Of a stretch of DNA of 17,946 nucleotides, positions 15,906 to 17,946 are shown piece after piece. Origin of the DNA: Thalassiosira profunda (taxonomy: Eukaryota; Bacillariophyta; Thalassiosirophyceae; Thalassiosirales; Thalassiosiraceae); assembly GCA_036939355.1 (NCBI GenBank), contig JALLAP010000148.1:1-17946 (forward strand), in the 5' to 3' direction. The position numbers were made by a program, and so were the translations under genes. Every line of letters starts with the position of its first letter. The first letter of the stretch is position 1. Under the pieces are notes generated by a model. That model was not told the origin of the DNA. It made no database searches and was given only the letters and a program-made list of their open reading frames with translations.

Positions 15906-17615
15906 TCAGTAAACCCGGACGCCCAGCAGCTTGAACTTGTTTTCCGTGCCTTCTGTCAGTTTCTCACTCTTCGGGGTGAGACAAATATGAAGTGTCTTCT
16001 GCTCGCCCTCTTTGATTCTGTAGGATAGCAGATCCACCTTTGGCACCGACGCCCGCTCTGCCCAACCGGCAAACAGGCGGTGCGGTTCGCCCCTGGGGCT
16101 AGGCTGCCACTTGTCCACGGTTTGTTTGCAAATGCTTTGTTTGGTATTGGGGCTCCGGTCGCTCACCCAAGCGAGTGCCGTGCCAAAGTTTTCGTAGGAG
16201 ACAACATATGAAACCTCGACGATGCCATGTCGACCGCCGCTCAGAGATAGTGCAATGTGCTGCCCTCCGTCAACGCCGTTTGCAATGTACCCAAACTTGT
16301 CTTTGTCAGCGTTGTCGGCAAACCACTCCCATCCGTTGTTTGATACGATAGAATCCTTCCAGGACCGTTTCCAGCGCGGATCAGTAAAGTCCAGGCCGGA
16401 GGAATCGAGGCTGTTTTGCACGTACAGCTGCTCTTCGTCATCTGACAGATATATTGGATCTCGCAACAATGGCGTGTCAAGAGCAGTGAGATCCCTTTGT
16501 TCCTCTACCACCATGTCAGCATCATTGTATGTGGGCATGGCTTTCTCCTCTTCCACCATGCAGTAAGCCAACACGAGACTCAGGATCAAATGCCCCTCCT
16601 TTCTCGGATGGCAGCACGCGTCGGTGTGCCACCGACTGGTGGCATAAGGATAAGTGCCGTTGAATTGTTGCTCCGTACCTCTCTTTCCGGCCAATGGTAG
16701 CATCCAGATCGACGCGCTGAATACCGGTATTTCGTACATTGAAGAGAGAAACAGCTTCATTGGCTCTTGGTTGTTGCGGAAGAGCGTCTTGCGCGTCTGC
16801 TCTGGCTCTGACCAGGGCGGAGGCGCCCAATTCCGTCCATGATAGTCGGCATTGAACGTAATAACTGCTGGAGGATCGGGTTTTCTCGCCAGGAGTATCC
16901 GTCGGAGCAGCACCTCGAAGTACCATGCACTAACATATTCCGGACGAGTCTTCTCTCCCCCAAACTCGTCCTCCACCTTCTTCTCCAACGCGTGCGGTAT
17001 GTCCGGAATAAAGTGATCATTCACATTGAACTCGAATATGACCAAGTCAAAGCGCTCGATTCCATCCACCATCGACCACGAGGTAAAGTGCCGCTGGGAA
17101 TTGGACGCGTGCGTCTTCTTGAACTCGTGCTCGCCCTTCGATCCGCCGTCCAGCCGGCAGGGATAGCGCTCGTTGAGCCACTCTATGAAATTGTAGGTAT
17201 ATGCGTTCTTCCTCCCCTTGACGTGATGCCCGGCGCTGATGGACCCGCCGAGGACGAGCACGGTAGTGCACTGGCCCGATTGCAATTTGCGCAGGTAGGC
17301 GTGCAACCTCTCCACATTGCCCACCACAGGCCTCGATTGGCGGAGCATCGATCTTGACACGGGGAACTGAAAATTGTCCTGTTGATATTTGGGCAGCAGA
17401 TTTTGTGGAATATATTCCTCGAGGAAGTTGCCGCCCGGGCTTGCGCGGGATCGCTCTGCAACTGCCGCTCTGTTCCGATTAATGCTCGGTTCTTGGAGCG
17501 CCCGAAGGTCCACCGACTCCGTCGCCCTTGGGGGAGATGCACCGAGATCGATGACGCCACTCAGGGTCAGCCCGAGGGCCACCCCCAGCACGAGGCACCC
17601 GGCCGACGCCCACAT
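15906..17615 (-). CDS. SGNH-hydrolase-like membrane protein
   Basis: The frame encodes 569 aa from the ATG at 17615; an in-frame stop lies shortly upstream. A single N-terminal hydrophobic segment (about 5-23) suggests a signal anchor, with the rest in the secretory lumen or outside. SGNH/GDSL signatures are visible: block I VLGGSISAG with nucleophile candidate S125; block III FNVND with N199; and block V DACCHP with D332 and H336, spaced D-x3-H instead of the usual D-x2-H. Residues 345-569 hold a second, beta-rich region. Such proteins in algae are thought to act on glycan or polysaccharide acyl esters, so an esterase or acetyltransferase-type role is plausible; the substrate is unknown. Its stop lies 102 bp from the convergent ctpA stop. 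Confidence 0.8.
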   Translation of the reverse strand: MWASAGCLVLGVALGLTLSGVIDLGASPPRATESVDLRALQEPSINRNRAAVAERSRASPGGNFLEEYIPQNLLPKYQQDNFQFPVSRSMLRQSRPVVGNVERLHAYLRKLQSGQCTTVLVLGGSISAGHHVKGRKNAYTYNFIEWLNERYPCRLDGGSKGEHEFKKTHASNSQRHFTSWSMVDGIERFDLVIFEFNVNDHFIPDIPHALEKKVEDEFGGEKTRPEYVSAWYFEVLLRRILLARKPDPPAVITFNADYHGRNWAPPPWSEPEQTRKTLFRNNQEPMKLFLSSMYEIPVFSASIWMLPLAGKRGTEQQFNGTYPYATSRWHTDACCHPRKEGHLILSLVLAYCMVEEEKAMPTYNDADMVVEEQRDLTALDTPLLRDPIYLSDDEEQLYVQNSLDSSGLDFTDPRWKRSWKDSIVSNNGWEWFADNADKDKFGYIANGVDGGQHIALSLSGGRHGIVEVSYVVSYENFGTALAWVSDRSPNTKQSICKQTVDKWQPSPRGEPHRLFAGWAERASVPKVDLLSYRIKEGEQKTLHICLTPKSEKLTEGTENKFKLLGVRVY

Positions 17616-17881
17616 GATGTCGGAAGGCGCCAGATACTGAGTGAGCTGCTACCTAGGTGCTCATCGGCAATGCAATGACGGACGGGGTGAAGGTGAACGG
17701 AGAAGTTGAGGGAGATGCATCCAGCTCCTCCCGTAGAAAATTCACGTAGGAGCCAGTACAACTCTTCTGATTTTGGTTGCACCTTCGTTTTGCAACCCTC
17801 ATCGGCGCCCACTCCTTCCTCGCCAACCACGACGGAGAAGTGGAAGCCCATTGACCCGCGGCGGGCTTTCAGGTTGGCAAC
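17616..17881. promoter_or_regulatory. Divergent intergenic region with GATGCATC palindrome
   Basis: These 266 bp separate the minus-strand SGNH gene from a probable plus-strand gene start. The perfect palindrome GATGCATC lies at 17714-17721, about 100 bp upstream of the SGNH start codon. A minus-strand ORF covering the region (17567-17851) has no protein-like character. A bidirectional promoter is inferred from layout. Confidence 0.3.
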
Positions 17882-17946
17882 ATGAGCAACAGCAACGGGC
17901 GTCCAAATTACGGTGGCACCGACGATGCCCCCGACCGAGACCGAGG
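17882..17946 (+). CDS. Possible 5' end of a further gene (partial)
   Basis: An ATG at 17882 with A at -3 opens a frame that stays open to the window edge (21 codons; MSNSNGRPNYGG and then Asp/Arg-rich). The polar, low-complexity start resembles a disordered N-terminus. It is too short to identify, and the call rests on start context, open frame and divergent placement. Confidence 0.35.
   Translation, partial: MSNSNGRPNYGGTDDAPDRDR

Overview
The window looks like nuclear DNA from a eukaryotic alga with a secondary red-type plastid, most likely a stramenopile and possibly a diatom. Four things support this. Two genes are interrupted by short GT-AG introns that restore the frame exactly. A D1-processing protease carries a signal peptide ending in an AAFAP motif, the plastid import signature of such algae. 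The large retrotransposon has the integrase and reverse transcriptase signatures of diatom-type (CoDi-like) Ty1/copia elements. Gene order is compact on both strands with no operon logic. The species cannot be named from sequence alone.

Layout. Positions 318-2295 (+) encode a two-exon coiled-coil protein with a C-terminal GOLD-like domain. It converges tail to tail, across 60 bp that hold a hairpin, with an unrecognised protein on the minus strand (2356-3768). The 556-bp divergent region 3769-4324 holds palindromic TTACGTAA motifs, a copy of the first 27 bases of the downstream ctpA start region, a short interstitial telomere-like array and upstream ORFs. Positions 4325-6348 (+) encode a two-exon PDZ-containing basic protein. 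It is followed by a Cys-rich unknown ORF (to 7813) whose 5' end is unresolved; reading frames change between 6277 and 6581.

Positions 7906-14277 are one complete, apparently very young copia-type LTR retrotransposon on the minus strand. It has two identical 279-bp LTRs, a 5-bp target duplication ATCTC, and one uninterrupted Gag-Pol frame of 1901 codons. It landed in an intergenic spacer of only about 131 bp, so its 5' LTR now ends 44 bp before the start codon of the plastid protease gene ctpA (14322-15803, +). ctpA converges with a minus-strand SGNH-hydrolase-like membrane protein (15906-17615). The first codons of another plus-strand gene appear to run off the right edge.

The most interesting observation is in the retrotransposon. 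The 16 nt next to the 5' LTR, where a tRNA primer-binding site should be, are not tRNA-like. They are a perfect complement of a segment inside the element's own LTR, just downstream of an initiator-like TCACTTC. This predicts Tf1-style self-priming of reverse transcription, but in a Ty1/copia-type element.
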